Source of the DNA: Lampris incognitus
Lineage: Eukaryota > Chordata > Actinopteri > Lampriformes > Lampridae
Length of the DNA: 64,000 nucleotides
Direction of reading: 5' to 3'
Assembly (NCBI RefSeq): GCF_029633865.1
Contig: NC_079213.1
Location: forward strand, 90,377,429 to 90,441,428
Shown: positions 10,528 through 22,106 of the stretch, in pieces
Numbering within the stretch: the stretch's first letter is position 1
How the letters are laid out: every line of letters starts with the position of its first letter
Notes under the pieces: generated by a model
Seen by the model: the letters and a program-made list of their open reading frames with translations, nothing else
Told to the model about the DNA's origin: nothing
Database searches by the model: none
Position numbers and translations under genes: made by a program

Positions 10528-13500
10528 CTGGATTGCAAGAGAAGGAGTTTTTGTAGATTACGCAGTGTTGGAAAGGTTACTTTTGAAATGTAATATATTA
10601 CAGATCACTAGTTACCATGTTTATTACAGATTACTAGCTATCCTGTTAATAGTTACCGTTAAAATGTAACGATTGATGTACCCATTTTAATGAATTCAAA
10701 TTAATGTGATCTATTACATTCGATTACTTTTCTAAAAAAATTTGTTAAAACTGGGCAATAAAGCTGAAAAGTCCTAAATACATAACTTTAAACCAGGCAG
10801 TGTAAACCTCAGAACAGTATGCAACACTGATTACTGTCAAACTTTTATTAAAAGTTCATCAAAGTTCTGACTTGCATTGTGCAGAAATATGTCAAAAGAA
10901 GACATTCCTGGACGGCAAAAAGATGCAAAACGATGGAATGAATGTTACGCTCTACATGTACACTTTTTACCAAAGATAATATATTCGGATGTAACCCCAT
11001 TGTAATAACCAACATTTTGATTAGTAACTAATTTAATTTCATATATTTTCTCAGTAACTCTAACAAAGTACAATTATATGTATTTTTTAATTTAATTATG
11101 TAACACCATTGCATGGAACTATTTACTCCCCAACACTGCATATGAGTGCACCATTATGGCCAAGTCTGCTCTGAGATTATGCTATGTTCTGAATAGTATT
11201 GTGGTGATAATGGGGTCCGAAATAAAAAGTCCCATCTAATAGCAGTCCGCTTGACACCTCACCCCCACTTCACCATTTGGCAATATTTTTACATGCATAC
11301 ATAGCAATAGCATAAGAAATAGTTACATTAGATCGTAGGGTTAACATATTTAGATGCAGTGTACTGTCATTGCATATTTTATTGATGTACAAGTTGTTGA
11401 TGTTGTCTTTCCACTATTGTCACTAAGTTGAATTCCTGTACATTTAATAAAGGAGCTGTTAGTGAATTAACTTACAATAAATGCATTACAATCGCATCAT
11501 AGCTAGTGAACAATATTGTTTTATATTGTGAAAAGGGTTCTTCCCTGGGTAAAACTTACCTGATGCACATACTCATCCATGCTGGCTGGCATGTCAAAGT
11601 TGACCACCAGCTTGACATTGACCAGATCAAGTCCTCTGCCTAGCACTCCTGTACTGACCACCACCTCAAAGTCCCCATCCAGAAGACCCTAGGAACAGAA
11701 CCGAAAAATGTTGCTGTCAGGGTCAGAGTATCCAGCTTGTATGATTGAGGAAAAAATTATTTTTTACAGTATAAACCTCCCCTATCTTTTAGGCAAGCAG
11801 TACATTCATGCAAATTTTGCTTTAAGTGCCCACCAATACCAAATAATGAGCAATTTCACTTATATTCACAGGACCTTCAACTTGCCACTTGGTCCTCCGT
11901 AGCCCAATGGGTGTAACAAGATGCAAACACTGCTAGAATTTGATTTATGTTGAAACCACTGATGCTAAAAATGTGTGAACTTATTTTACCTTAAGGCATT
12001 TTATTTTAAAAAAAAAAATCGACAAAGGGCTTATGTCACTATTTTTGTTCATTCTAAAGGAAATTGTGTGGAAAATGTTAGATTGAATCTGATCAAATTA
12101 ACAGATGGCCTTTTGCATCCAACTCTGAAAAAACAAATTTTGTGGCATGCAAGCACTCAGTTCAAGTTGTCTAGTCTTCACAGATACCTTGTACTAGTAC
12201 TTAAGGAGTAATGCCCTTAGTTATCCAACCTTGTACTAGTACTTAAGGAGCAATGCCCTTAGTTATCCAACTTGGGTGCACCACCATTTTACCCACTCTA
12301 AGGACACATCACTGTCTGCTGTTGGCCTCACCTTAAGGATGCGGTTGCGTTCCCTCTGGTTCTTGTCAGAGTGGATGGCAACAGTGTTCAGGTCGGTCAC
12401 CTTGATGATTGCCTCACACAGCAAGTCTGCCCCGAGCTTACAGTCAACAAACACCACCACCGGAGGCTGGTACAGTTTATTGTCCTGAAATGCAACAAGA
12501 AAACACACATCAGTGGGGTTAGGGTTATTGAGATTTAGTATTTTTATGATTTTTAATCATATCAAGAAGTTTTATTCTTCTCTTGTGATCTGGCTCCATC
12601 TTGCAGCCTCGTTTTAAATGCGACTTAAATCATGGCTTTAGCTAATGTAAATGGAAATCATTATATCGTTTCCTGTCATCCCGCCAGGGGTCAATTTAAC
12701 AACTTTTGGACAAAATAGATGTCATAAGGTGTTTTTTTTTCTTCAGCTTGTATCTCATTTCCTTTATCTAATTATTTATACAGACAAATAAAAAAAATTA
12801 ACTTAAAGTCCCAATGAGAGCAAATACTTTCTCCATATGGTAAAACGGATCCCATTACTCTAATGTACGATGTAATGACATTTAACCATTGGGCCAATGA
12901 AAGCAGCCCCTTCCTGTCTCCTGGCCTGTATAAATGGTGCTAACGGTTGCTCAGATTCCAGGAGCGGGGCCATGGTTTGGTTCCACCCATTTCCTCCAGG
13001 ATGGGGGTGGGGTGCATGGCTGGAGCAACGGCTGTCTAAATATGGTGTAGTGGGGAGACTCCTTTGGAGTGTCAGGAATGCCAATCTCTCAGAGACCGTT
13101 ACTACAATCCAAAGTTGTTGCAAATACTCAGACAGTCATTAAGTGACAATTTCAACATGTTCAATTTTAAAGACTCATTCCAGTGAAAAATGCTGGGTGA
13201 TTTTGGTGCATTGTATTTTTATTATTATTAGTGTGACCAAAAACCAAAGATTGGGGTTTCGGATATTTTGTTGAAATGTTTTACAATTGAAGTCTCCACC
13301 ACACAGAAGCAGGTCCATATCACAGAAATGGGTTAACTTAGGGAATTTCTTTGACATCACAAATTTTGATACCGATCATTGGTCTATTTTGTGTTGTCCC
13401 ACCTGTCATAGATCCACCGAGCACATAACCCTTCCATGCTCTCAAGTTGTCTGTAACTTGCTGGTACACTTTGTAACTGTAGCAAACTGTTTTCATTGTG

Positions 13501-15656
13501 CTATAGTCAACGGTAGCTTGTTCATTAAAGGTGCAAATAGCTCAGACATAGCTGGTGTCCATCATTGTGCAGGGTCCTGGGTGCCACACAAAACTCTCAA
13601 AGTAGAACATTTACTGCATGTGTGGGTAACCATCACTGGAAAACACCTGACTACTGTGATTGACTCAGACTGCTGCATCCCTTTGCAGTGTCTGTTTCCT
13701 TGTGAACTACATTCTGAATTTTTCTCAAAACTACACAGTATTTACCAATTATATGACGCTGAAATGCAATACAATTACTTCAGTCATCTCTAACAATAAT
13801 GAGCAAGGACACAAACACTATCTGCAGTGGGATAAAATGTTGGCGGTGGTTTGAAACTATATTCAGTTCATTTTATGGAACAAGCATTGGGAGTCACTGT
13901 CACCTAAACCATTATGTGAAGTGACCCAACGGTTTATATAAACTATGTAATTGTAATTGTCTCTACTCACTAAGCTTGCCACTGTGGAACTCCACCACAA
14001 ACAGCGCACCACTGCATTGACAAGTTTATATTTTTTTTCCCACTGATGGGGCTGCACATTAGAGATCCAATATTTAATAAATGTACCATTGCTATGTTGT
14101 CAGCCTATACACAAGATACAATGTGTTTGCAAATCATGTGTTCCTCAGTGTTAGACTTGAAGCCAACTTGCCAATTACAGGTCTTTTGTGAAAACATAGT
14201 AGATCCCAACACCTCCAAAGAACAAGGCTGGATGTCGTGAAATTGCTGGTGCACAAAATCTACTCATTCAGTGGAAACACCAGTAAATGCATGTGTTCTT
14301 AATTTACTGCAGTTTCAAGGTTATTTCTGACCAAATTAAAGCCACTGAAATAGGTCTTAAATGGAGCTTCTGGTATGAATGAAGACTTGCAATATCAAAT
14401 CATCAGTATCAAAATATGGTTAGGGAACGCTTAAAAAAAACCACAAAAAAAAAACAACAACCGCATCCCAAACTGCACCAGTGGCATTATTCTGTGGACA
14501 GCAGATGTACCAGATACTAATGTGACACTCAAATGATTCCTGCAGAGGATATTCCCTTTTTGCCTTTCCTCTTCTACAGGGAAGTTATACCTCATGGTGG
14601 GCTATAGAGCAAAGGTCCTGGATGGGGAGAGATTTGCTGCATTGCACGTAGACACTTCATCAGGGCAGCCATTTGCCGACATGAGGGCCTAAAGCCAGGT
14701 TCTACAGTTGAAGGAGAGACCCTCATTTACTATGCCATACCGCTGTCTGAATATCTGAATATCAGCATCTGAATCAGTGTGAAGTAGGCCATTGTTAATT
14801 AAAACTAAAGAATTGTACCATATTTCTCGGCTGTAAGTAGCTGTTTTTATTACTCATCTAGCTGGTGCTGCAACTTATATTCCAAAGCAACTTATACAAT
14901 GTAATTTTGTCGGATGAATACACTGCATGTCAACTATGACCACTAGATGGCACTGTTTAATCTTGTTGCTCAACTGAAAATACCATACCGCTATATAAAT
15001 GCGACTTATACACCGAAACGATTTAAATATGATTTTTTCTGCTGAGTGTGACTTCTACCCCAGTGCCACTTTAGTACCGTATTTGCTGTATTTCCAATAC
15101 GGTACTAAACAAACCTTCCCTGGGTAAAAAAGAAAATTTAAAAAATGAAGACAAAGATAAATGTTAATGCTTACATTCAGAATCTCAAAGAGCTTCTTTT
15201 TTTTAGAGGGTTCCTCCACCCACAGCAGGATCTGTCTGATGTTGGCACATGGCTGGTTCCTTTCTCCTATGGCGATACGAATGGGGTCCTGGGTCAACCG
15301 GGAAGCCAGCTGCTCCGTCCCTGTTGGGATGGTGGCAGATGTCAGCAGAGTCTGATGTTGCTCGGGAACATGCTCTAGAACCTCCAAGACCTGCTGCTGG
15401 AAGCCCATCTTCAACATGGTGTCCGCCTACAGAACACACCACATGGAAACAAACCACGGTTGCCTACATATATTCCATTTCAAAATTTCAATTATTGGCT
15501 GAATCTGAACACTGAATTTATATATCCATCCATCTATTATCCGAACCGCTTATCCTGCTCTCAGGGTCGCGGAGATGCTGGAGCCTATCCCAGCAGTCAT
15601 TGGGCGGCAGGCAGGGAGACACCCTGGACAGCCCGCCAGGCCATCACACAGGGCCG

Positions 15657-15700
<44 letters not shown>

Positions 15701-16077
15701 GCACACATTCACACCTAGGGACAATTTAGTACGGCCGATTCACCTGACCTACATGTCTTTGGACTGTGGGAGGAAACCGGAGCACCTGGAGGAAACCCAC
15801 TCAGACATGGGGAGAACATGCAAACGCCACACAGAGGAGGACCCCCAAGGTTGGAATACCCCGGACTCGAACCCAGGACCTTCTTGCTGTGAGGCGACCG
15901 CACTAACCACTGCGCCACCATGCTGACCTGAATGTATATATATATGTTTATGTGTATATATATACTCAGCAGCTGATGAGTGCGCTGATAAGTTAGTAGC
16001 TGATGAGTGTGCGACGCACGAAACAAGCTTGTACTGCTATGTATTAAGTTGTTTTTCCTGCATCTGTATTGATTGAT

Positions 16078-16117
<40 letters not shown>

Positions 16118-17289
16118 TCACCGGCCACTTTATTAGGTACACCTGTCCAACTGCTCGTTAACGCAAATTTCTAATCAGCCAATCACATGGCAGCAACTCA
16201 ATGCATTTAGGCATGTAGACATGGTCAAGACGATCTGCTGCAGTTCAAACCGAGCATCAGAATGGGGAAGAAAGGTGATTTAAGTGACTTTGAACGTGGC
16301 ATGGTTGTTGGTGCCAGACGGGCTGGTCTGAGTATTTCAGAAACTGCTGATCTACTGGGATTTTCACGCACAACCATCTCTAGGGTTTACAGAGAATGGT
16401 CCGAAAAAGAGAAAATATCCAGTGAGCGGCAGTTCTGTGGGCGAAAATGCCTTGTTGATGCCAGAGGTCAGAGGAGAATGGCCAGACTGGTTCGAGCTGA
16501 TAGAAAGGCAACAGTAACTCAAATAACCACTCATTACAACCAAGGTATGCAGAAAAGCATCTCTGAATGCACAACACGTCGAACCTTGAGGCAGATGGGC
16601 TACAGCAGCAGAAGACCACACCGGGTGCCACTCCTGTCAGCTAAGAACAGGAAACTGAGGCTACAATTCGCACAGGCTCACCAAAATTGGACAATAGAAG
16701 ATTGGAAAAATGTTGCCTGGTCTGATGAGTCTCGATTTCTGCTGCGACATTCGGATGGTAGGGTCAGAATTTGGCGTCAACAACAGGAAAGCATGGATCC
16801 ATCCTGCCTTGTATCAACGGTTCAGGCTGGTGGTGGTGGTGTAATGGTGTCATGGCATCGTGTCAACGCCACAGCCTACCTGAGTATTGTTGCTGACCAT
16901 GTCCATCCCTTTACGACCACAGTGTTCCCATCTTCTGATGGCTACTTCCAGCAGGATAACGCACCATGTCATAAAGCTCGAATCATCTCAGACTGGTTTC
17001 TTGAACATGACAATGAGTTCACTGTACTCAAATGGCCTCCACAGTCACCAGATCTCAATCCAATAGAGCACCTTTGGGATGTGGTGGACCGGGAGATTCG
17101 CATCATGGATGTGCAGCCGACAAATCTGCAGCAACTGCGTGATGCTATCATGTCAATATGGACCAAAGTCTCGAAGGAATGTTTCCAATACCTTGTTGAA
17201 TCTATGCCATGAAGGATTAAGGCAGTTCTGAAGGCAAAAGGGGGTCCAACCCGGTACTAGCAAGGTGTACCTAATAAAGTGGCCAGTGA

Positions 17290-17326
<37 letters not shown>

Positions 17327-20300
17327 CATACATACACACACACACATATTTATATATATATCCATCCATTATCCAAACCACATATATAAAACTTCATTAA
17401 ATAAAACCTCAATGGTAGGGAAAGTGCTCAACAAACAAGGAGCAAAATAATCCAGTGATTCAATTTTTTTTTAATTAGACAGTACAGGCCTGTTTCATGC
17501 TACATGCAATCATCAGCTAGTTGGTATTATTGGTTGGTATTGGTTGGAACTGTGATGGACTGGCTGCCTGTCCAGGGTGTCTCCCCGCCTGCCGCCCAAT
17601 TACTACTGGGATAGGTAGGCTCCAGCATTGCCGCGACCCTGAGAGCAGGATAAGCGGTTTGGATAATGGATGGATGGATGGTTGGTACTCAGTATAAGAT
17701 AGTTGTCCCATTAAACTAAAGGATATTATCCAAAAAAGCCCTGCATGCAAAGTGAAATGCAGGTTCCAAAACCACATACAATGCCAACTTATTTTTTTTT
17801 AATTGATCTTTTTTTTTTTTTGAACCATTCCTAAACTTTGAAAGGCGAGAAAATATTTGCATAATGACCGAAACTGGCACAGTTGTGTCACAATCGAAAC
17901 CAGGGATCAGTTTCAAATTGTTATGACCATCAATTAGAGTTAAAATGGCCACATGTGCTATTCACAGAGGATTGGGGAATAGCTGCAATCACAGAAGCTT
18001 ACATCTGTGATTGTAAGATGCTGTGATTGTGAGCTATGACACAGCATTGTAAAATGCTGTGATTGCAACTATTCCCCAATTCCTCTGTGAATAGTATACA
18101 TTACCCCTCTTTGTTCCCTCTTCAAACTGATGGCCTCTTTGACTCCCCGTTCAAAACAGTGTTCCTCCCTCTCAAGGATGTGCACATCCTTATCCTGTCA
18201 TTATGCAACTGTGCCGTTTATAAGGTTGCGGATACCTGCAGTCAGCTGAGACTGAAGAAGTCACTTAGATGAGTGATGAAACATTTCTCCCACTAAACAT
18301 TGTGTCCAGATGAACTGATGAAACGTTCTGGGATTTCCTTATGTGGCTTACTGAGCATGCATCAAGACTTTCCTGATCTACATAGGCCCTGACAGTCAGT
18401 CTTTATCCAAAAGTGGAAAATCTGGTTTGTTAATGATGAATTATCAAATTGGACTTCCACTGATTCCCTTACCTCGTCAACCACAATGACTTTCACTTTG
18501 TCCAGCTGCAGTGCTTTCTGCTTCAAGATCTCCAGAAGCCGTCCTGGAGTGGCTATGATAATCTAGAGGATGAAGATCAAACTTGATAATACAGCAAGTT
18601 GAACATTAAAAACATGTTGTTAAACAATGTAAATCGGTGTTTGTACTTTGATGCTGCGTTTGAGACGGTGGAGCTGGGGGGGTAGCGGCATGCCCCCCAC
18701 CAGCAGGGCTGTTCTCATGTTGGGCAAGCCCATCACCAGCTCCTTGGCCTGCCTCTCAATCTGAATAGCCAGCTCCCTGGTAGGCGTGAGGATGACAGCT
18801 GCAGGGCTACTCGTACCATCAGCTGGTTTCTGGGAGAAAAGCGATAAACGAAGACAGTGTTGAGCTAACTGCTGAGATTGAGGCTGTCGTCCTCCGCAGC
18901 AGTTTGAGAACTGATTGAGAAATAAAAAAACAGTGTCACCTTGGCACTCTAGCTTAAAAAATAAAGCCACTTTTTTGAAATGTAGGTGCATTTTTCTACT
19001 CAAATCTAACATTTCAAGAACAAGTAAAGGAGCTCTCATTGTTTTTTGAAGTTATTATAAAATCAAATTGTTTGAATTGTTTACTGATTTGCAAAGAAAC
19101 CATGAATGGTTTTATTTTGTGATGTTAATATTACTGCAACTTTCTGTATTCCTGTATTGATAAAATGCAGCTCTCTTGTCTACAACTAGAGCAAAATACA
19201 GCTGCCAGGGTTCTGATATATGTCAGATGCCGAGATCATATCACACTATTCCTTACATCCCTCCACTGGCTACCAATCCAGTTTAGAGTGGATTTTTCAG
19301 ATTTTCATGATCACCTTTGGATCACAGTGTGTTTTGGCCCCTGGCTACGTTTCTGATCTTTTTTTTGTTGTCTTTTCTCCCCAATTGTATCTGGCCAATT
19401 ACACCACTCTTCCGAACTGTCCCGGTCGCTGCTCCACCTCCTCTGCTGATCCGGGGAGGGCTGCAGATTACCACATGCCTCCTCCGATACATGTGGAGTC
19501 GTCAGCCGCTTCTTTTCACCTGACAGTGAGGAGTTTTGCCAAGGGGATGTAGCGCATGAGAGATCACGCTATTCCCCCCCCTCTCCCCCTCCCCCCCGAA
19601 CAGACGCCCCGACCAACCAGAGGTGCTAGTGCAGCAACCAGGACACACACCCACATCTGGCTTCCCACCTGCAGACACAGCCAATTGTGTCTGTAGGGAC
19701 GCCTGACCAAGCCAGTGGTAACACGGGGATTCGAACCAGCGATCCCCATTGGTAGGCAACGGAATAGACTACCATGCTACCCGGACACCCCATTCCTGGT
19801 CTTCTATCCCTTCATAATCCAAATTGAAGTATTAATCTTCAGGCAGAGCCGTTCTGACCAATCAGAGTTTTAGGTGAAAGGCAAAGGGCAAGTGAGCTGC
19901 TGCTGACAATGCCCTCAGATCACGGACCTGAACTTGAGGAAATCAGATTTGGGAACTTATTACCAGCTGGCAATGTTGACACAATGACACAATCGCCAGA
20001 TCGAATCCCCTTGTTACCTCTGGCTTGGTCTGGCGTCCCTACAGACACAACTGGCCGAGTCTGCGGGTGGGAAGCTGGATATGGGGGTATATGTGCTGGT
20101 CGCTGCACTGGCACCTCCCCTGGTTGGTCGGGGCGCCTGTTCAGGGGGGAGGGGAACTGGGGGGAATAGTGTGATCCGCCCACGTGCTACATCCCCCTGG
20201 CGAAACTCCTCACCATCAGGTGAAAAAGAAGCGGCTGGTGACTCCACATGTATCGGAGGAGACATGTGGTAGTCTGCAGCCCTCCCTGGATCAGCAGAGG

Positions 20301-22106
20301 GGGTGGAGCAGCGACCGGGACTGCTCAGAGAGCAAGCAGGATGACTGGCCAGGTACAACTGGGGAGAAAAAGGGGGGGGGGTGGAGTGGAGCAAGATGGA
20401 CAAAAAAAAAAATGGGTCAAGAACTGGAATGTTCTAACAAACTTTACTTTCTCCAGATATAGTCTGGGATACCACAACAGAATGTGCAGTGCAGCAAAAT
20501 ATACTTGGTGAAAATCTTAAGTGTTTACCCCATCTCCATTCACTTATGAAAAGAAAATGTTGCTTGTCTTTTATTAATAGTTTCCACTTCAATTCCTGGT
20601 TACTGGGTGAGTGCATGTTGTTGTTTCCATTCAGCAACACCATGCCAGACTGATCATTGGATCCTCATGGCCAAAGACTATCTCAATTACAAGACTAAGC
20701 GTCTTTGTCTCAAATTGGTACGAAGACACGAGAACACACTCAGCATACGTCCATGTGATGTTAATCACATACCTAGTGTCTGTTGTCATGCAAGCCATTT
20801 GCCCATCCTGATCAACAACCTTCTAAGGCAGAATTAGGGAACTGGTAACCTAAATTGGCCCATGACTCAAAGGTTATCAGTTTTAATCCCGGGACCAGTT
20901 GGGGGGTTATGGAGTGGGGAAAGTGAACGAGAAACCCTCTTTCCTCCCTCCACAGCAACTATCAAGGTGCAGGAGAGATTTTAAGTTGCCACTAACAGAA
21001 GTCTAGCGTAAAGATTAAATGTGAAGTTTACCTATGACATCACCCCATACCTCCAGTGCGCTTAAAATTTAGAGGTTCTAAGTTTTCACTAATAGAAATC
21101 TAGTGTGGCACTGGGTATCTCCCTGGTGTAAAATTTTGCAACTGTATGAATATGAAAAACAGGTGCACACATTCACAGCAAAATTGTCCTGGATTAGATA
21201 TAAAGATTAAATGTGAAGTTTACCAATGACACCACTGCATACCTCCAGTGCTCTTAAAATCACGGGTAACAGGAAGGCCACACTCTTCCCTGAACCAGTG
21301 TCAGCGCTAGCGATCACATCCCTCCCGGTCAGACCCACAGGTACCATCTGCATCTGGATGGGCGTGGGCGCCTCGTAACCGGCCTTCTTCAGGTTGGCAC
21401 TCAGGGTGGCAGGGAAACCACAGTGCTCAAACTCAATGATGGGTCTGCTCACATCTCTCCCCTGGGCATCGATGCCAAGCTCCTGCTTAACTCGCTGCAA
21501 TTGGTCCTCGGTGAGACTCAATATGAACGGGTCTTCCTTATAGGAATAGTCTTTTTCAAGCTGGCAGACACTACCAGTGTCAGCTACAGGCAGTGGGGTT
21601 TGTGGGTTCTTCTCAGTTACAGGTTTCTGTTCAAGGTTAAATGCACTCACCCTGGTGCTCAAACCCATTCGCACTAAGTGGCTGGCCTTGCATTCGAGAC
21701 TGCAAACGTCATTGTCAGTGCTGTCGCAGATGTACTCTCCATAGCGGCCGCACATGACGCAGACAGGCTCCCCTGGTTCAGGCCACCTCTGACTCTTCTT
21801 GAATGATTTGACAGGTTCATCTTCCTCCTCCTTATCATCACCTGAAATGGGCTCTAGCTGCTCTTCGCGCGGGGGACTGTCTTCCAGCGACGCAGAGCCT
21901 GCTCTTTCTGGCATCGTTATTTCCTGTGTGTTCGTGTCTTCGTGTGTTTTTCCCCCATCCGGCGGAGTTACAGCTGAGTTGTCAGCGGCAGTCTCAGCAG
22001 TGGGTCCGGAACTCCTCTCCTCTTGACTCACCTTGCTCCTCTTCGTAACAGGCAGACCCGCTACCTCGGCGGGTCTCTTTACTTTTAGGGCCCTTGGCAT
22101 AAACAT
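10267..22106 (-). CDS. ddx59: ddx59, zinc-finger HIT DEAD-box RNA helicase (complete, 7 exons)
   Basis: DDX59 is a DEAD-box ATPase and RNA helicase; human mutations cause an orofaciodigital-type ciliopathy (family knowledge). Exons are 22106-21243, 18829-18647, 18562-18473, 15426-15175, 12484-12332, 11688-11560 and 10527-10267, every junction in phase 0, giving 643 aa (human about 619). A zf-HIT finger has C116, C119, C127, C135, C139 and H143. The helicase core shows a Q motif ending PTPIQ (~247-251), motif I ADTGSGKS (268-275), PTRELA (304-309), TPGR (354-357), DEAD (378-381, split by an intron), SAT (409-411), TGVLGRGLD (527-535) and [10 protein letters not shown] (from 556). The start [11 protein letters not shown] matches human MFVPRSLKIKR. 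The stop is TAA at 10267. Introns hold most of the local transposons. All motifs are intact. Confidence 0.97.
10562..11139. mobile_element. MITE-like element with GCAGTGTTGG terminal repeats
   Basis: It starts GCAGTGTTGG (10562) and ends CCAACACTGC (11130-11139), a perfect terminal inverted repeat. The AT-rich interior has no open frame. This type of 'CAGTGTTGG' non-autonomous DNA element is common in fish genomes (memory). It lies in ddx59 intron 6. Confidence 0.7.
11140..11559. other. ddx59 intron 6 remainder
   Basis: AT-rich sequence, no recognised element. Confidence 0.4.
11560..11688 (-). CDS. ddx59: ddx59 coding exon 6 (motif V)
   Basis: Residues 515-557, [20 protein letters not shown] to MDEYVHQ. 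The acceptor is TTCCTAG and the donor CAG|GTAAGT. Confidence 0.95.
11689..12331. other. ddx59 intron 5 with 42-bp tandem duplication
   Basis: The only structure seen is a 42-bp unit repeated twice in direct tandem (12186-12227 and 12228-12269) with one mismatch. It ends about 60 nt past the donor of the neighbouring exon. Confidence 0.75.
12332..12484 (-). CDS. ddx59: ddx59 coding exon 5
   Basis: Residues 464-514, [16 protein letters not shown] and [17 protein letters not shown], the start of RecA domain 2. Confidence 0.96.
12485..14815. other. ddx59 intron 4, mostly unclassified, trace of an L1/Tx1-type LINE
   Basis: The minus strand at about 13290-13345 reads [22 protein letters not shown] resembles the endonuclease domain of L1/Tx1-type LINEs. 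The rest holds only non-homologous open frames. No exon fits here, because exons 4 and 5 join in phase. Confidence 0.35.
14816..15080. mobile_element. possible MITE ('GCGACTTATA' type)
   Basis: TACCATATTTCTCGGCTGTA at the left, internal GCAACTTATA and GCGACTTATACACC blocks, and TACCGTATTT near the right end. These resemble a widespread fish non-autonomous DNA element with TACCGTATTTTC ends (memory). Boundaries are approximate. Confidence 0.45.
15175..15426 (-). CDS. ddx59: ddx59 coding exon 4 (SAT motif)
   Basis: Residues 380-463, [46 protein letters not shown]. The acceptor is CTGTAG and the donor AAT|GTAAGC. Confidence 0.96.
15524..15928 (-). mobile_element. SINE family A, near full length
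   Basis: Read on the minus strand: tRNA-like head with CTGGGTTCGAGTCC (B-box type), middle block with ACATGTAGGTCAGGTGAAT, CCTAGGTGTG then (GT)n, CTGTCCAGGGTGTCTCC, GAGAGCAGGATAAGCGG and a GGATGGAT tail. The target-site duplication is TGAATTTATAT (15513-15523) and TGAATGTATAT (15929-15939), one mismatch. Confidence 0.88.
16081..17321 (+). mobile_element. Tc1/mariner DD36E element inserted in a (TA)n tract
   Basis: Terminal inverted repeats of 30 bp, at 16115-16144 and 17263-17292, differ at one base; the inner part is TGGCCACTTTATTAGG-type. The element (16115-17292) is flanked on both sides by (TA)n (16081-16114 and 17295-17321), so it landed in a TA microsatellite, the ideal target for a TA-specific transposase. 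It contains one uninterrupted transposase frame. It lies in ddx59 intron 3 on the opposite strand. Confidence 0.93.
16262..17212 (+). CDS. Tc1/mariner transposase, DD36E type, open frame
   Basis: A 316-aa cut-and-paste transposase, the usual full length for Tc1-like enzymes (~340). The start [14 protein letters not shown] leads into two helix-turn-helix domains ([20 protein letters not shown] near residues 20-40, [16 protein letters not shown] near 107-122). The catalytic triad is D in AWSDESRF, D in FQQDNAPCH, and E in NPIEHLWD. I count 36 residues between the second D and the E, the spacing of the DD36E (Incomer) group rather than classical DD34E Tc1. There are no stops or frameshifts. Whether it is active cannot be told from one copy. 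Confidence 0.92.
   Translation: MGKKGDLSDFERGMVVGARRAGLSISETADLLGFSRTTISRVYREWSEKEKISSERQFCGRKCLVDARGQRRMARLVRADRKATVTQITTHYNQGMQKSISECTTRRTLRQMGYSSRRPHRVPLLSAKNRKLRLQFAQAHQNWTIEDWKNVAWSDESRFLLRHSDGRVRIWRQQQESMDPSCLVSTVQAGGGGVMVSWHRVNATAYLSIVADHVHPFTTTVFPSSDGYFQQDNAPCHKARIISDWFLEHDNEFTVLKWPPQSPDLNPIEHLWDVVDREIRIMDVQPTNLQQLRDAIMSIWTKVSKECFQYLVESMP
17551..17682 (+). repeat. SINE family A, 3' tail only
   Basis: It starts at TGATGGACTGGC-GCCTGTCC and ends at the GGATAATGGATGGATGG tail. It is 5'-truncated with no head or (GT)n. Confidence 0.8.
17683..18472. other. ddx59 intron 3, repeat-like remnant
   Basis: The block near 18240-18320 (GAAGAAGTCACTTAGATGAG then GATGAAACATTTCTCCCAC) resembles a sequence often seen near Penelope-like elements in fish. 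The identification is from memory and weak. An imperfect inverted pair flanks 17990-18075 (GGATTGGGGAATAGCTGCAAT against ATTGCAACTATTCCCCAATTC). Confidence 0.35.
18473..18562 (-). CDS. ddx59: ddx59 coding exon 3 (TPGR, first half of DEAD)
   Basis: Residues 350-379, [15 protein letters not shown] to VIVVDE. The DEAD box is split: Asp-Glu here, Ala-Asp in the next exon. Confidence 0.95.
18647..18829 (-). CDS. ddx59: ddx59 coding exon 2 (motif Ia)
   Basis: Residues 289-349, with [20 protein letters not shown] and [15 protein letters not shown]. The acceptor is CTCCCAG and the donor AAA|GTACAA. Confidence 0.96.
19165..19310 (+). repeat. L2-type LINE fragment
   Basis: The plus strand encodes [13 protein letters not shown] then [15 protein letters not shown], the reverse-transcriptase C-terminal signature of L2/CR1-type LINEs. 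It is short and isolated in ddx59 intron 1. Confidence 0.75.
19372..19791 (-). mobile_element. SINE family B (copy 2)
   Basis: Reverse orientation, full length from CTCCCCAATTGTAT to the tRNA-like head GGGTGTCCGGGTAGCATGG. The B box is GGTTCGAATCC on the minus strand. It abuts the L2 fragment. Confidence 0.88.
19988..20381 (+). mobile_element. SINE family B (copy 3)
   Basis: The body and tail are well kept, but the tRNA-like head is eroded: only CGCCAGATCGAATCCC remains of the B-box area. It is in opposite orientation to copy 2, 200 bp away, so the two form a large imperfect inverted pair in ddx59 intron 1. Confidence 0.85.
20382..21242. other. ddx59 intron 1 remainder
   Basis: A 50-nt block (AAGATTAAATGTGAAGTTTACC near 21012 and 21202, plus CATACCTCCAGTGC) occurs twice, the second copy overlapping the exon 1 donor. 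This points to a local duplication of the exon-intron border. Nothing else was recognised. Confidence 0.5.
21243..22106 (-). CDS. ddx59: ddx59 coding exon 1 (zf-HIT, Q motif, motif I)
   Basis: Residues 1-288. An acidic/Ser-rich N-terminus is followed by the HIT zinc finger, EPVKSF-KSQRW linker, Q motif and Walker A. The donor is CTGGAG|GTATGC. Confidence 0.96.

Noticed and set aside
13287-13793. 168-codon plus-strand frame in ddx59 intron 4
   Set aside because: No motif or family is recognisable. Minus-strand traces of a LINE endonuclease overlap it, so it is probably chance.
19908-20403. Several Pro/Ser/Arg-rich frames
   Set aside because: All lie inside SINE family B and recur at each copy; they are the SINE read as protein.
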